The notes: a model not told the origin generated them from the sequence alone. A DNA stretch of 8,841 nucleotides from an uncultured Bdellovibrio sp. (GCA_946482355.1 CAMLRE010000062.1:1-8841); one strand, 5' to 3'; positions 1 through 7,144 are shown, numbered from the stretch's first letter. A program made the numbers and translations.

Positions 1-129
1 ATCACTATAGAAAATGCAAATTTAAAGTTCGTTTGGTTGTATAAAGCTATTAGGAAACATAATAAGTCTTATAACGAGACCTTTGTCCTGAATAAGCCAG
101 AAGAATATCGTCTAATCACTATAAAATAA
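1..129 (+). CDS. C-terminal fragment of an unidentified protein
   Basis: Frame 1 is open from the first base of the window to a TAA at 127-129, giving the last 42 residues of a protein whose start lies outside. The tail is basic and aromatic, with KFVWLYKAIRKHNKSYNE near its middle, and ends in EEYRLITIK. A tail ending in YRL after a basic helix is loosely like the wing of a winged-helix DNA-binding domain, but this fragment is too short to assign and I do not claim a function. No terminator-like hairpin follows within the 90 bases before prkA. Codon use (AAT, AAA, TTA) resembles its neighbours. It could also be a chance open stretch, although an uninterrupted frame reaching the window edge just ahead of a plausible promoter favours a real gene end. 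Confidence 0.45.
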   Translation: MTIENANLKFVWLYKAIRKHNKSYNETFVLNKPEEYRLITIK

Positions 130-159
130 TTTTACTTCGCTAACCGAAATAACAAGAGG

Positions 160-165
160 CATAAT
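160..165 (+). promoter_or_regulatory. Possible -10 element of the prkA operon
   Basis: CATAAT matches the sigma-70 -10 consensus at five of six positions and would start the transcript near 172, giving a leader of about 50 nt. No good -35 hexamer is found 16-18 bases upstream, so an activator or another sigma factor may be needed. In E. coli the homologous yeaG operon uses sigma-54, but I see no GG/GC pair at -24/-12 here. Confidence 0.3.
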
Positions 166-178
166 CTAAGTAAGAAGC

Positions 179-201
179 CCTCACTTTTTCTCAAAGTGGG
201 G
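179..201 (+). promoter_or_regulatory. Leader hairpin ahead of prkA
   Basis: CCTCACTTT (179-187) pairs with AAAGTGGGG (193-201) to give a 9-bp stem with one G-T wobble and a 5-nt loop (TTCTC). It ends 7 bases before the ribosome site of prkA (209-215). No T-run follows, so it is not a typical intrinsic terminator. It is more likely a 5' leader structure affecting mRNA stability or ribosome access. Confidence 0.5.
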
Positions 202-222
202 CACTTATGGAGGAGAATCACT

Positions 223-2301
223 ATGTCGTCTTCTATCAATCTTCGCTCTATCGTTGAAAAGCACCAACAGGGCAGCAACAAGAAAACAGCTATGCATTGG
301 ACAGGTACTTTTAATGAGTATCTAGAGCTAGTGAAGAAGAATCCTAAGTTAGCTAGAAATTCTTACCAGCGTATGTATGACATGATCATGGAAGCCGGTA
401 CGGAAGAGTATGTTGATTTTAAAAAGCATGTTATCCGTTATAAATTTTTCGATGATAAACAAAATAACGGTAAAGATGCGATCTTCGGTTTAGATGTTCA
501 ATTAATGAAATTCGTTAATATCTTAAAGGCAGCCTCTTTAGGATACGGAACTGAAAAACGTGTTATTTTACTTCACGGCCCGGTGGGTTCGGCAAAATCT
601 TCGATCTGCCGTATCTTAAAAAAAGGTTTAGAAGATTATTCTAGAACCGATCAAGGCGCACTATTTACTTTTGAATGGGTGATTGAAGATTCTAAAATCC
701 AACACTTATTAGGAAAAGACGTTAAAGTTTATCATACGCCGATGAATGAAGAACCGCTATGGTTAATTCCAGATGATATGCGCCAAGCGGTGGCTGATGA
801 AATCAACCGTTCGCAAGACGGTGATTACCGTGTGAAAATCACGGGCGAACTTTGCCCTCCATCGCGTTTTATCTTTAAAGGCTTAATGGATTACTACGAA
901 GGTGATTTAATGAAAGTATTAAATCACGTGCGTGTAAAACGTATGTTTATTTCTGAAGCTGACCGTGTAGGTATTGGTACTTTCCAGCCGAAAGATGAAA
1001 AAAATCAGGATTCAACAGAGTTAACCGGCGATATCAACTACCGTAAAATTGCTGAATACGGTTCTGATTCAGATCCACGGGCATTTAACTTCGATGGTGA
1101 GTTTAACGTAGCTAACCGCGGGATGATTGAATTTGTCGAGGTTTTAAAACTTGATGTGGCGTTCTTATACGATTTATTAGGAGCCTCACAAGAGCATAGA
1201 ATTAAACCTAAAAAATTCGCTCAGACTTATATTGATGAAGTGATCATTGGTCACACGAATGAGCCTGAGTACAGAAGATTACAAGATAACGAATTCATGG
1301 AGGCCTTACGCGATCGTACGGTGAAAGTGGATATTCCGTATATCACGCGCTTAAAACAAGAAGTGAATATCTATAAAAAAGATTTCAATTCACAAAAATT
1401 ACGCGGAATTTCAATTGCACCGCACACGATTGAAATGGCGGCAATGTGGGCGATTCTAACTCGTTTAGAAAAACCTAAAAAAGCAAATCTAACCCGTTTA
1501 CAAAAACTAAAATTATATAACGGTAAAACATTAGCGAATTACACTGAAGATAACGTTAAAGAGTTACGTAAAGAAACTTTACGTGAAGGTTTAGATGGTA
1601 TTTCTCCTCGTTATATTCAGGATAAATTATCAAATGCGCTTGTAATGGCTCAGCAGATGAATAAAGGTTCTGTGAACCCGTTCATGGTGATGAATGAATT
1701 AGAAAGTGGTTTAAAACATCATTCGTTAATTTCAGACGAAGAGCGCAAGCAAGAGTACCGCGAATTATTAAGTGTAGTTAAACAAGAGTACGAAGAAATT
1801 ATCAAAGGTGAAGTTCAACGTGCGATCAGTGCCGATGAAGGTGCATTACAGCGTTTATGCGCTAATTATATTGATAACGTTAAAGCTTATACGCAAAAAG
1901 AAAAAGTGCGTAACCAGTTCACGGGGCAGGATGACGATCCAGATGAGCGTTTAATGCGCGCGATTGAGGAAAAGATCGAAATTCCTGAATCACGCAAAGA
2001 CGACTTCCGCCGCGAGATCATGAATTACATCGGGGCATTGTCATTAGATGGTAAGAAATTTAACTACAAAATGAACGAACGTCTTCACAAAGCTTTAGAA
2101 TTAAAACTTTTCGAAGATCAAAAAGACAGTATTAAGCTTACGTCTTTAGTAAGTTCGGTAACAGATAAAGACACGCAGGAAAAAATCGAAATCGTTAAAT
2201 CACGTCTTATTAAAGACTTCGGATACGACGAAATTTCTGCAACCGATGTATTACATTACGTAGCCAGCATCTTCGCGCGCGGAGATGTGAAGAAACAATA
2301 A
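223..2301 (+). CDS. prkA: PrkA family AAA+ / serine protein kinase
   Basis: Cytoplasmic PrkA (YeaG) kinase, a 692-residue protein slightly longer than the roughly 630-645 residues usual for the family. The N-terminal two-thirds is the PrkA AAA+ domain. The Walker A motif GPVGSAKSS is at residues 119-127 with Lys125. The family block [19 protein letters not shown] (about 288-306) carries the Walker B-like acidic stretch, and [13 protein letters not shown] (341-353) is the sensor-like segment. The C-terminal part, roughly 430-690, is helical and charged and corresponds to the PrkA kinase-like domain. ATG 223 is chosen because GGAGGAG at 209-215 lies 7 bases before it; a GTG at 196 in the same frame lies inside the leader hairpin and has no ribosome site. 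It is the first gene of an operon with yeaH and spoVR. In enterobacteria and Bacillus, PrkA homologues phosphorylate proteins and act in stationary-phase and stress physiology; the substrate here is unknown. Confidence 0.95.
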   Translation: MSSSINLRSIVEKHQQGSNKKTAMHWTGTFNEYLELVKKNPKLARNSYQRMYDMIMEAGTEEYVDFKKHVIRYKFFDDKQNNGKDAIFGLDVQLMKFVNILKAASLGYGTEKRVILLHGPVGSAKSSICRILKKGLEDYSRTDQGALFTFEWVIEDSKIQHLLGKDVKVYHTPMNEEPLWLIPDDMRQAVADEINRSQDGDYRVKITGELCPPSRFIFKGLMDYYEGDLMKVLNHVRVKRMFISEADRVGIGTFQPKDEKNQDSTELTGDINYRKIAEYGSDSDPRAFNFDGEFNVANRGMIEFVEVLKLDVAFLYDLLGASQEHRIKPKKFAQTYIDEVIIGHTNEPEYRRLQDNEFMEALRDRTVKVDIPYITRLKQEVNIYKKDFNSQKLRGISIAPHTIEMAAMWAILTRLEKPKKANLTRLQKLKLYNGKTLANYTEDNVKELRKETLREGLDGISPRYIQDKLSNALVMAQQMNKGSVNPFMVMNELESGLKHHSLISDEERKQEYRELLSVVKQEYEEIIKGEVQRAISADEGALQRLCANYIDNVKAYTQKEKVRNQFTGQDDDPDERLMRAIEEKIEIPESRKDDFRREIMNYIGALSLDGKKFNYKMNERLHKALELKLFEDQKDSIKLTSLVSSVTDKDTQEKIEIVKSRLIKDFGYDEISATDVLHYVASIFARGDVKKQ

Positions 2302-2316
2302 TCGTTCGAAGTTTGA

Positions 2317-2336
2317 GAACGACCGCGAGGTCGTTC
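2317..2336 (+). promoter_or_regulatory. Perfect 8-bp hairpin with GCGA loop, prkA-yeaH gap
   Basis: GAACGACC and GGTCGTTC are exact reverse complements around a GCGA loop, which fits the stable GNRA tetraloop class. It starts 16 bases after the prkA stop. No U-tract follows (CTTTAGG), so it is more likely an mRNA-stability or partial-attenuation element than a full terminator. Confidence 0.55.
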
Positions 2337-2347
2337 CTTTAGGATAG

Positions 2348-2366
2348 GGTCTGCCGGAGGCAGATC
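2348..2366 (+). promoter_or_regulatory. Second hairpin in the prkA-yeaH gap
   Basis: GGTCTGCC (2348-2355) pairs with GGCAGATC (2359-2366) around a 3-nt GGA loop, with seven Watson-Crick pairs and one G-T pair. It ends 6 bases before the AAGGAG ribosome site of yeaH (2372-2377) and could influence translation of yeaH relative to prkA. Confidence 0.45.
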
Positions 2367-2383
2367 AACACAAGGAGCGTAGC

Positions 2384-3493
2384 GTGCCAATTCGTGAAGA
2401 CCAGAACCGGTTTAAAAATATTATTAAAGGCAAAGTTCGCGATGACTTTAAGAAATATGTCACGAATGGCGAGCTGATTGGTAAACGCGAAGAGGAATTC
2501 GTAAAAATTCCGCTTCCACGTATCGATATCCCTACGTTTCGTTACGGTCCTAAACAAGATCAACAAGGCGTAGGCCAGGGTGAAGGTGACGGCGATGGCC
2601 AACCTCAACAGGGCCAAGGCCAACAAGGCTCTGGCAAAGGCGAAGCTGGCGAAAATCCCGGCGAGCACATGCTTGAGGTTGAGATTTCTTTAGAAGAATT
2701 AGCCGAAATCTTAGGTGAAAAGTTGCAACTTCCGCGCATTTTACCAAAAGGCACTGCGAATTTAGTGACTGAAAAAACGCGTTACTCAGGTATTGCGCCA
2801 GTTGGACCAGAAGGCTTACGTAAATTTAAACAAACTTATAAAAAAGCTTTAGCCCGTTATATTTCTTCAGGAACATATAACCCGAATGATCCGGTGATTG
2901 TGCCGATTCGTTCAGATTACCAGTACCGCACGATCAAAAAAACGCAGAAGCCGCACACCAAAGCTGTGGTGATTTACATGATGGACGTGTCGGGTTCAAT
3001 GGGTGAAGAACAAAAAGAGATCGTTCGTTTAGAATCTTTTTGGATCAACACCTGGTTAAAGAAACATTACAAAGGCTTAGATACAAGATTCATCATTCAC
3101 GATGCTGCGGCTAAAGAAGTTGATGAAGACACTTTCTTTAAAACTTCTGAATCGGGCGGAACGCTCATCAGTTCGGCGTACAAAATGTGCCAACAGATTA
3201 TTGATGCTGAATACCCGGCGGATGAATGGAATATTTATCCGTTTCATTTTTCGGATGGTGATAACTGGTCAGGGGAAGACACAAGATTATGTATTCAACT
3301 GATCAAAGAATACTTTTTACCGCGCGTGAATGTGTTTTCATACGGTCAGGTTGAAAGTAAATACGGTTCAGGTCAGTTTTTAAAAGACCTGCAAAAAGAA
3401 TTCGGCGAAGACGAACAGGTGACTTTAAGCCAAATCGAATCGCGCGATAAAATTTTAGACTCAATCAAAGATTTCTTAGGAAAAGGTAAGTAG
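2384..3493 (+). CDS. yeaH: YeaH/DUF444 family protein, vWA-like, PrkA partner
   Basis: DUF444 (YeaH/YhbH) family protein of 369 residues, shorter than the 427-residue E. coli YeaH, mainly through a shorter N-terminal and middle part. The C-terminal half is a von Willebrand A-type fold with a visible metal site: DVSGS at 201-205 (the DxSxS motif), Thr260 in ESGGT, and Asp291/Asp293 in SDGDN. Residues about 57-96 form a low-complexity linker rich in Gly, Gln, Asp and Glu. Residues about 97-118 are an acidic segment ([18 protein letters not shown]) like the YeaH helix that follows the linker. Translation starts at GTG 2384, supported by AAGGAG at 2372-2377 six bases upstream; the short first residues ([12 protein letters not shown]) match the usual RRLKG-type beginning only loosely. 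It lies 82 bases after prkA and 19 before spoVR, so all three are probably one transcript. Its exact function is unsettled; a scaffold or adaptor for PrkA and SpoVR is the usual inference. Confidence 0.92.
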   Translation: MPIREDQNRFKNIIKGKVRDDFKKYVTNGELIGKREEEFVKIPLPRIDIPTFRYGPKQDQQGVGQGEGDGDGQPQQGQGQQGSGKGEAGENPGEHMLEVEISLEELAEILGEKLQLPRILPKGTANLVTEKTRYSGIAPVGPEGLRKFKQTYKKALARYISSGTYNPNDPVIVPIRSDYQYRTIKKTQKPHTKAVVIYMMDVSGSMGEEQKEIVRLESFWINTWLKKHYKGLDTRFIIHDAAAKEVDEDTFFKTSESGGTLISSAYKMCQQIIDAEYPADEWNIYPFHFSDGDNWSGEDTRLCIQLIKEYFLPRVNVFSYGQVESKYGSGQFLKDLQKEFGEDEQVTLSQIESRDKILDSIKDFLGKGK

Positions 3494-3512
3494 CACCTTT
3501 TGGAGGCCACCG

Positions 3513-5039
3513 ATGGCAAATTTAACTCTAGAACTTGAAACAGAAAGAAAAAAGATCTGCCAAGTCGCTAAAAACGTCGGCCTTGATTGTTTTGAAACTA
3601 TTTTCGAACTGATCAGCTACGATCAAATCAGCCAATTCGCAAGCTACGGCGGTTTTCCCGTACGTTATCCACACTGGAAATTCGGTATGGAGTACGAACA
3701 ACTTTCAAAATCTTACGAATATGGTTTATCTAAAATCTATGAAATGGTGATTAACACTGACCCTTGTTACGCGTACCTGATGGAAGGAAATTCCATGATG
3801 GACCAAAAACTTGTGATGGCGCACGTGTATGGTCACTGTGATTTTTTCAAGAACAATATCTGGTTTTCAAAAACCAACCGTAAAATGATGGATCAGATGG
3901 CAAACCATGCAACCCGCATTCGCCGCTACATCGATCGTTATGGTTATGAAGAAGTTGAACGCTTTATTGATACTTGTCTAAGTTTGGAAAATTTAATCGA
4001 CCGTTATTCAATTTTAAACGGGCCAACGCAATTTACCGAAAAAAAACCTCAGGTGCGTGAAGCTGATTTTGTGTTCCAGGTTGAAAAGTCTTATATGAAA
4101 AACTATATCAACCCGCCAGATGTGGTTGAAGAGTTTAAAAAAGACCAAATGCAAAAGCTTCAAGATAAAGCGCAGTTTCCGGCAGACCCGGTTCGCGATA
4201 TCTTAACATTTTTAATCCATTATGCCCCCTTAGAAGAGTGGCAACAGGATGTTTTATCGATTGTGAAAGATGAAGCTTACTATTTTGCTCCGCAAGGAAT
4301 GACTAAAACCATGAACGAAGGCTGGGCTTCTTACTGGCATTCGCACATTATGACTAAATATATTCTTAATGACTCAGAAATTATCGACTTTGCCGACCAC
4401 CATGCCGGAACCATGTTTATGAAAATGGGGGGGTATAACCCCTATAAAGTAGGCATCGAGTTGATGAGAGACATCGAAGAAAGATGGAATAAAGGAAAAT
4501 TTGGTCGCGAGTGGGATGAATGTGACGATGTTAAAGAACGGAAAAATTGGGATCGTAAGCTCAATTTAGGGCGCGAGAAGATCTTTGAGGTTCGTAAGCT
4601 TTATAATGACGTTACATTTATTGACGAGTTTTTAACAGAGGACTTCTGTGTTCGTAATAAAATGTTTGTTTACAAAATGAATAAGGAAACGGGCAAATTT
4701 GAAGTCGATACGCGTGACTTTAAAGCAATTAAGGCTCAGCTCCTGTTCCAGCTCGCTAATTTTGGCCAACCGATCATTAAAATCGAAAACGCAAATTTCG
4801 AAAACAGGGGGGAGTTGTTACTTCGCCATGTTCACGAAGGTTTAGATCTGCAGCCTAATTATATGGACGCCACAATGAAAAACTTAAACAAACTGTGGAA
4901 GCGTCCGGTAAATATAATTACAGTTATGGATAACGAGCCGCAGCTTTTCAGATTCGACGGCAAAGAATATACAAAGCACAGCTTATCGGAAAAATCGAAT
5001 TCTCAAGCTGAGCCGTCTCACAAAGAATCGGGAAGTTAA
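3513..5039 (+). CDS. spoVR: SpoVR/YcgB family protein
   Basis: SpoVR family protein of 508 residues, close to the 510 of E. coli YcgB, so full length. Family landmarks are present: AHVYGHCDFFKNN at 103-115 followed by WFSKTNRK; MNEGWASYWHSH at 267-278; ADHHAGTM at 294-301; and GGYNPYKVGIELMRDIEERW from 306. The His/Glu-rich blocks (His104, His108, Glu269, His276, His278, His296, His297) look like a possible metal-binding core, but no activity is established and I infer none. The C-terminal domain (about 370-490) includes GELLLRHVHEGLDLQPNYM, which corresponds to the YcgB C-terminal strand-rich part. ATG 3513 has GGAGG at 3502-3506, six bases upstream. It is the third gene of the prkA operon and is followed by a terminator-like hairpin. 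Family members were first linked to spore cortex in Bacillus, but the gene is widespread in non-sporulating Gram-negatives, where it accompanies prkA and yeaH. Confidence 0.93.
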   Translation: MANLTLELETERKKICQVAKNVGLDCFETIFELISYDQISQFASYGGFPVRYPHWKFGMEYEQLSKSYEYGLSKIYEMVINTDPCYAYLMEGNSMMDQKLVMAHVYGHCDFFKNNIWFSKTNRKMMDQMANHATRIRRYIDRYGYEEVERFIDTCLSLENLIDRYSILNGPTQFTEKKPQVREADFVFQVEKSYMKNYINPPDVVEEFKKDQMQKLQDKAQFPADPVRDILTFLIHYAPLEEWQQDVLSIVKDEAYYFAPQGMTKTMNEGWASYWHSHIMTKYILNDSEIIDFADHHAGTMFMKMGGYNPYKVGIELMRDIEERWNKGKFGREWDECDDVKERKNWDRKLNLGREKIFEVRKLYNDVTFIDEFLTEDFCVRNKMFVYKMNKETGKFEVDTRDFKAIKAQLLFQLANFGQPIIKIENANFENRGELLLRHVHEGLDLQPNYMDATMKNLNKLWKRPVNIITVMDNEPQLFRFDGKEYTKHSLSEKSNSQAEPSHKESGS

Positions 5040-5063
5040 GTTTTCTTAACAATATCGTTTCAA

Positions 5064-5094
5064 GAAGATTCGGATTTACGAATTTTCATTTTTT
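5064..5094 (+). terminator. Intrinsic terminator of the prkA-yeaH-spoVR operon
   Basis: GAAGATTCG (5064-5072) pairs with CGAATTTTC (5079-5087), a 9-bp stem with one G-T wobble and a 6-nt loop. It is followed by ATTTTTT (5088-5094). It starts 24 bases after the spoVR stop. The stem is A/T-rich, so termination may be incomplete. Confidence 0.55.
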
Positions 5095-5101
5095 CGCATA
5101 G

Positions 5102-5134
5102 CTATTTGACAAAATAGTGTAATATTAATCTTAA
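5102..5134 (+). promoter_or_regulatory. Promoter-like region with inverted repeat, SUI1/regulator operon
   Basis: A perfect -35 hexamer TTGACA lies at 5106-5111. The best-placed -10 with a 17-bp spacer is TCTTAA (5129-5134), only three of six, while better A/T hexamers (TAATAT, TATTAA) are too close. The inverted repeat CTATTT-GACA-AAATAG (5102-5117) overlaps the -35 and would be a natural site for a dimeric regulator, possibly the response regulator encoded downstream. Confidence 0.42.
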
Positions 5135-5150
5135 CGAGCGAGAGTTCGTT
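5133..5150 (+). promoter_or_regulatory. Hairpin abutting the SUI1 start codon
   Basis: AACGA (5133-5137) pairs with TCGTT (5146-5150), which ends directly at the ATG. The 8-nt loop holds the only purine-rich ribosome-site candidate (GCGAGAG). Such a structure could present or hide the initiation site; with only 5 bp it is a weak call. Confidence 0.3.
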
Positions 5151-5537
5151 ATGCGGAATGAGGAACGTAATCTGGATAATAAAAACCGCGTCTTAGTCTA
5201 CAGCGATGATCCGAAAGATCAGGCGATCATGTCGGGAGAAAACGAAAGACAAGCTTTCGAAGCCCAACAAAAAGCCCTCGTCGCTGATAAAAAATTTGTG
5301 GTCGTTTTTCGAATCGAGAAGAACGGTCGCGGTGGCAAGACGGTTACTGTCTTAGATCAATTACCGGCCTACGATCCATTCCTAAAAGATTTAACAAAAG
5401 AATTGAAAGCTAAATGCGGTGTCGGTGGAAGTTATTTCATCGAGGGAAATAGGGGCTGCATTGAGATTCAAGGTGATAAGCGGGATGCGATTAAAAAGAT
5501 ATTGGATGTCAAAACCATGAAGTATAAAGGGGCCTAA
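5151..5537 (+). CDS. yciH: SUI1/YciH family translation initiation factor
   Basis: Bacterial homologue of eukaryotic initiation factor 1 (SUI1 domain), 128 residues. The SUI1 domain occupies about residues 48-128: the basic loop EKNGRGGKTVTVLDQL, then LTKELKAKCGVGGSYF, GCIEIQGDKRDAIKKIL and MKYKGA at the end. The KCGVGG and IEIQGDKRD blocks match the conserved core of YciH proteins. The first 47 residues are a charged, Gln/Glu-rich extension not present in E. coli YciH, which has 108 residues in total. YciH is thought to bind the small ribosomal subunit near the P site and to influence start selection or repress translation under stress. ATG 5151 has only a weak ribosome site (GAGAG), so initiation may be inefficient or regulated. 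The gene ends 3 bases before the response regulator and is probably co-transcribed with it. Confidence 0.87.
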   Translation: MRNEERNLDNKNRVLVYSDDPKDQAIMSGENERQAFEAQQKALVADKKFVVVFRIEKNGRGGKTVTVLDQLPAYDPFLKDLTKELKAKCGVGGSYFIEGNRGCIEIQGDKRDAIKKILDVKTMKYKGA

Positions 5538-5540
5538 TAA

Positions 5541-6248
5541 ATGAATAAAGTCGTCATCATAGATGATCTAGTGGATAGCTGCTCAGTGATCTCAGAAATT
5601 CTTAGTCCTTATTTCGAGTGCAAAGCCACTTCTGAATCGCATTCAGCTTTAGACCTTATTTTAGATTTTAAGCCAAACATCGTTTTAATGGATTATCAAA
5701 TGCCACGTATAAACGGCGCTGAGCTTTGTAAGACGTTAAAAGAAAACCCGGCTACTAAAGATATTCCAATTATCTTTATGTCTGGAGTAGCGACGGAAGA
5801 CGAGCGCGTAGAAACTTTAGAGTTAGGTGGCGATGACTTTATTGCCAAACCTTTTCACCCTAAAGAATTAATCTTAAGACTTAAAAAAAGAATCCAAGGC
5901 TACACAGTTAAACCGCCGATCGATAACAATGCGGTGATTGCAAATGTGAATGCGTCGACGTTAGCTGTAGGTAATTTAAAAATGAATCTGAATTCACGTC
6001 TGGTGTATGTGAATGAGCGTGAAATTACATTAACTCCGAAGCAGTTCGAAATTCTGAAACTGTTGATCGAAAACCAGAATCATCTGGTATCCCGCAGCAC
6101 TTTTATGGAAGAAGTGTGGGGTCACTTCGAAGTAACACCGCGAAACGTAGATTCTCAGATCAATTACTTGAAAAAGAAAATTGAAGGATTTCAGGGCATT
6201 ATCACAGCGGTACCAAGCTTCGGTTACCGATTAGATTATAAACTGTAG
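5541..6248 (+). CDS. OmpR/PhoB-type response regulator, orphan
   Basis: Two-domain response regulator of 235 residues. The receiver domain (about 1-118) has the acidic pair Asp8/Asp9, the phosphorylation site Asp51 in VLMDYQMP, Ser81 in FMSG as the switch residue, and Lys103 in AKPF, so it should be phosphorylation-competent. A linker (about 119-140) leads to an OmpR-type winged-helix domain (about 141-235) with ITLTPKQFEILKLL and the recognition helix RNVDSQINYLKKKI, ending in FGYRLDYKL, where YRL is the typical wing. ATG 5541 is preceded by AAAGGGG at 5526-5532, eight bases upstream, inside the end of the SUI1 gene. No histidine kinase lies in the window, so the partner is elsewhere. A role in controlling the SUI1 promoter or the next gene is inference only. 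Confidence 0.9.
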   Translation: MNKVVIIDDLVDSCSVISEILSPYFECKATSESHSALDLILDFKPNIVLMDYQMPRINGAELCKTLKENPATKDIPIIFMSGVATEDERVETLELGGDDFIAKPFHPKELILRLKKRIQGYTVKPPIDNNAVIANVNASTLAVGNLKMNLNSRLVYVNEREITLTPKQFEILKLLIENQNHLVSRSTFMEEVWGHFEVTPRNVDSQINYLKKKIEGFQGIITAVPSFGYRLDYKL

Positions 6249-6266
6249 CCTCGTAATCCGGGGCTA
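6246..6266 (+). terminator. Hairpin at the response-regulator stop codon
   Basis: TAGCCTCG (6246-6253, including the stop codon) pairs with CGGGGCTA (6259-6266): seven Watson-Crick pairs, one G-T and a 5-nt loop. Only TTT follows, so termination may be weak; with the next hairpin it could form a tandem structure. Confidence 0.4.
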
Positions 6267-6269
6267 TTT

Positions 6270-6300
6270 GCTACGGGTCAATCAGGGTTGATCTCGTAGC
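6270..6300 (+). promoter_or_regulatory. Long inverted repeat upstream of the M48 lipoprotein gene
   Basis: GCTACGGG (6270-6277) pairs with CTCGTAGC (6293-6300), and TCAA (6278-6281) with TTGA (6288-6291). This gives a 12-bp stem with one wobble, a single bulged base and a 6-nt loop. It ends 24 bases before the next start codon and overlaps the possible -35 of that gene. It may be an operator or an mRNA hairpin; no U-tract follows. Confidence 0.5.
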
Positions 6301-6317
6301 GAAAAACTAGTTAGTAT
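6288..6317 (+). promoter_or_regulatory. Possible promoter of the M48 lipoprotein gene
   Basis: TTGATC (6288-6293, four of six) and TAGTAT (6312-6317, four of six) are separated by 18 bp. The start would fall at about 6324, at or next to the ATG at 6325, which agrees with the absence of any ribosome site there and suggests a leaderless message. Confidence 0.33.
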
Positions 6318-6324
6318 TGTAGCC

Positions 6325-7128
6325 ATGAAAACTACAAAACTACTTCTTATCGCGTTCTCTTTTTTAATTGTAAGCTGTAAAACTAACCCGGAATCTGCGG
6401 GCATCAGTGAAGATGATATTAACGTCGAAGCTGCCAAAGCTTACGCTGAAGTAAAAGCTAAATCTAAAATTTCAACAAACCAAGAATGGACCGCGATGGT
6501 TAACCGCGTGGCTAAACGTATCGCTTTAGCTTCAGGTAAACCCTATAACTGGGAAGTCGTTTTAATCGATAGCCCTGAAGTTAATGCGTGGTGTATGCCT
6601 GGCGGTAAAATGGCCGTTTACACAGGAATTATGCCTGTCGTAAAAACTGAAGCCGCTCTTGCGGCCGTTATGGGCCATGAAGTAGCGCATGCGACTTTAA
6701 AACATGGTTTAGCTCACTATGCGCGCGCAAAACAAAGCAATATGATTGGTGCAGTTGTCGGTGTGGGAACTGTTTTAGCTGGCGAACTTTTATGTAAAAC
6801 CGATTCTTGTAAAAAGTGGGCTCAACTTGGAGGAATTGCCGGCGGTTTTGCTGTGGCATTCTTTGATATGAAATTCTCTCGTGAAGATGAATCTGCCGCT
6901 GATAAAGAAGGTCAGATTTATATGGCCGACGCAGGCTATGAGCCCAGTGAATCTATCAAATTATGGGAGCGCATGGGGGCTGCTGGCGGCGGAAAACCAC
7001 CAGAAATTTTATCAACACATCCGTCTGATGAACGCCGCCGTGGAAACTTAACCGCTTGGTTACCTGCGGCTCAGGCTAGATACAACTCGGCTCCGCAGAA
7101 ATTCGGCTTAGGCGCAACGATCAAATAA
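6325..7128 (+). CDS. M48 family metalloprotease, outer-membrane lipoprotein
   Basis: Zinc metalloprotease of the M48 family, 267 residues, similar in size and layout to E. coli LoiP/YcaL. A lipoprotein signal (about residues 1-18) has a KTTK n-region, a hydrophobic core and the lipobox IVSC with Cys18. Lys19 at +2 does not match the inner-membrane Asp retention signal, so outer-membrane anchoring facing the periplasm is expected. The catalytic motif HEVAH is at 118-122, the third zinc ligand is Glu189 in EDESAAD (ExxxD pattern with Asp193), and STHPSDERR with His232 is the usual C-terminal family signature. Two hydrophobic stretches (about 141-157 and 167-180) lie between HExxH and the Glu ligand, as in other M48 proteins. 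No TPR domain follows, unlike BepA. The likely role is envelope protein quality control. ATG 6325 is the only start that keeps the full signal peptide, though no ribosome site precedes it. Confidence 0.92.
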   Translation: MKTTKLLLIAFSFLIVSCKTNPESAGISEDDINVEAAKAYAEVKAKSKISTNQEWTAMVNRVAKRIALASGKPYNWEVVLIDSPEVNAWCMPGGKMAVYTGIMPVVKTEAALAAVMGHEVAHATLKHGLAHYARAKQSNMIGAVVGVGTVLAGELLCKTDSCKKWAQLGGIAGGFAVAFFDMKFSREDESAADKEGQIYMADAGYEPSESIKLWERMGAAGGGKPPEILSTHPSDERRRGNLTAWLPAAQARYNSAPQKFGLGATIK

Positions 7129-7144
7129 GGCTTCGAACGGGGAA

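Noticed and set aside
130..178. Sigma-28 or sigma-54 promoter before prkA
   Set aside because: The best matches (TAAC with CATAATCT; no GG-N10-GC spacing) are too poor to support either.
196..222. GTG start giving prkA nine extra residues
   Set aside because: It lies within the leader hairpin and has no ribosome site, while ATG 223 has GGAGGAG seven bases upstream.
2339..2747. Minus-strand open frames opposite the start of yeaH
   Set aside because: They mirror the Gly/Gln-rich repeat coding of yeaH, have no ribosome sites and resemble no protein.
3102..3302. Short plus-strand frame inside yeaH
   Set aside because: It overlaps the conserved vWA domain of yeaH in another frame, with no ribosome site.
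6668..6859. Minus-strand frame opposite the M48 gene
   Set aside because: It is a shadow of the HExxH-containing coding region, with no supporting signals.
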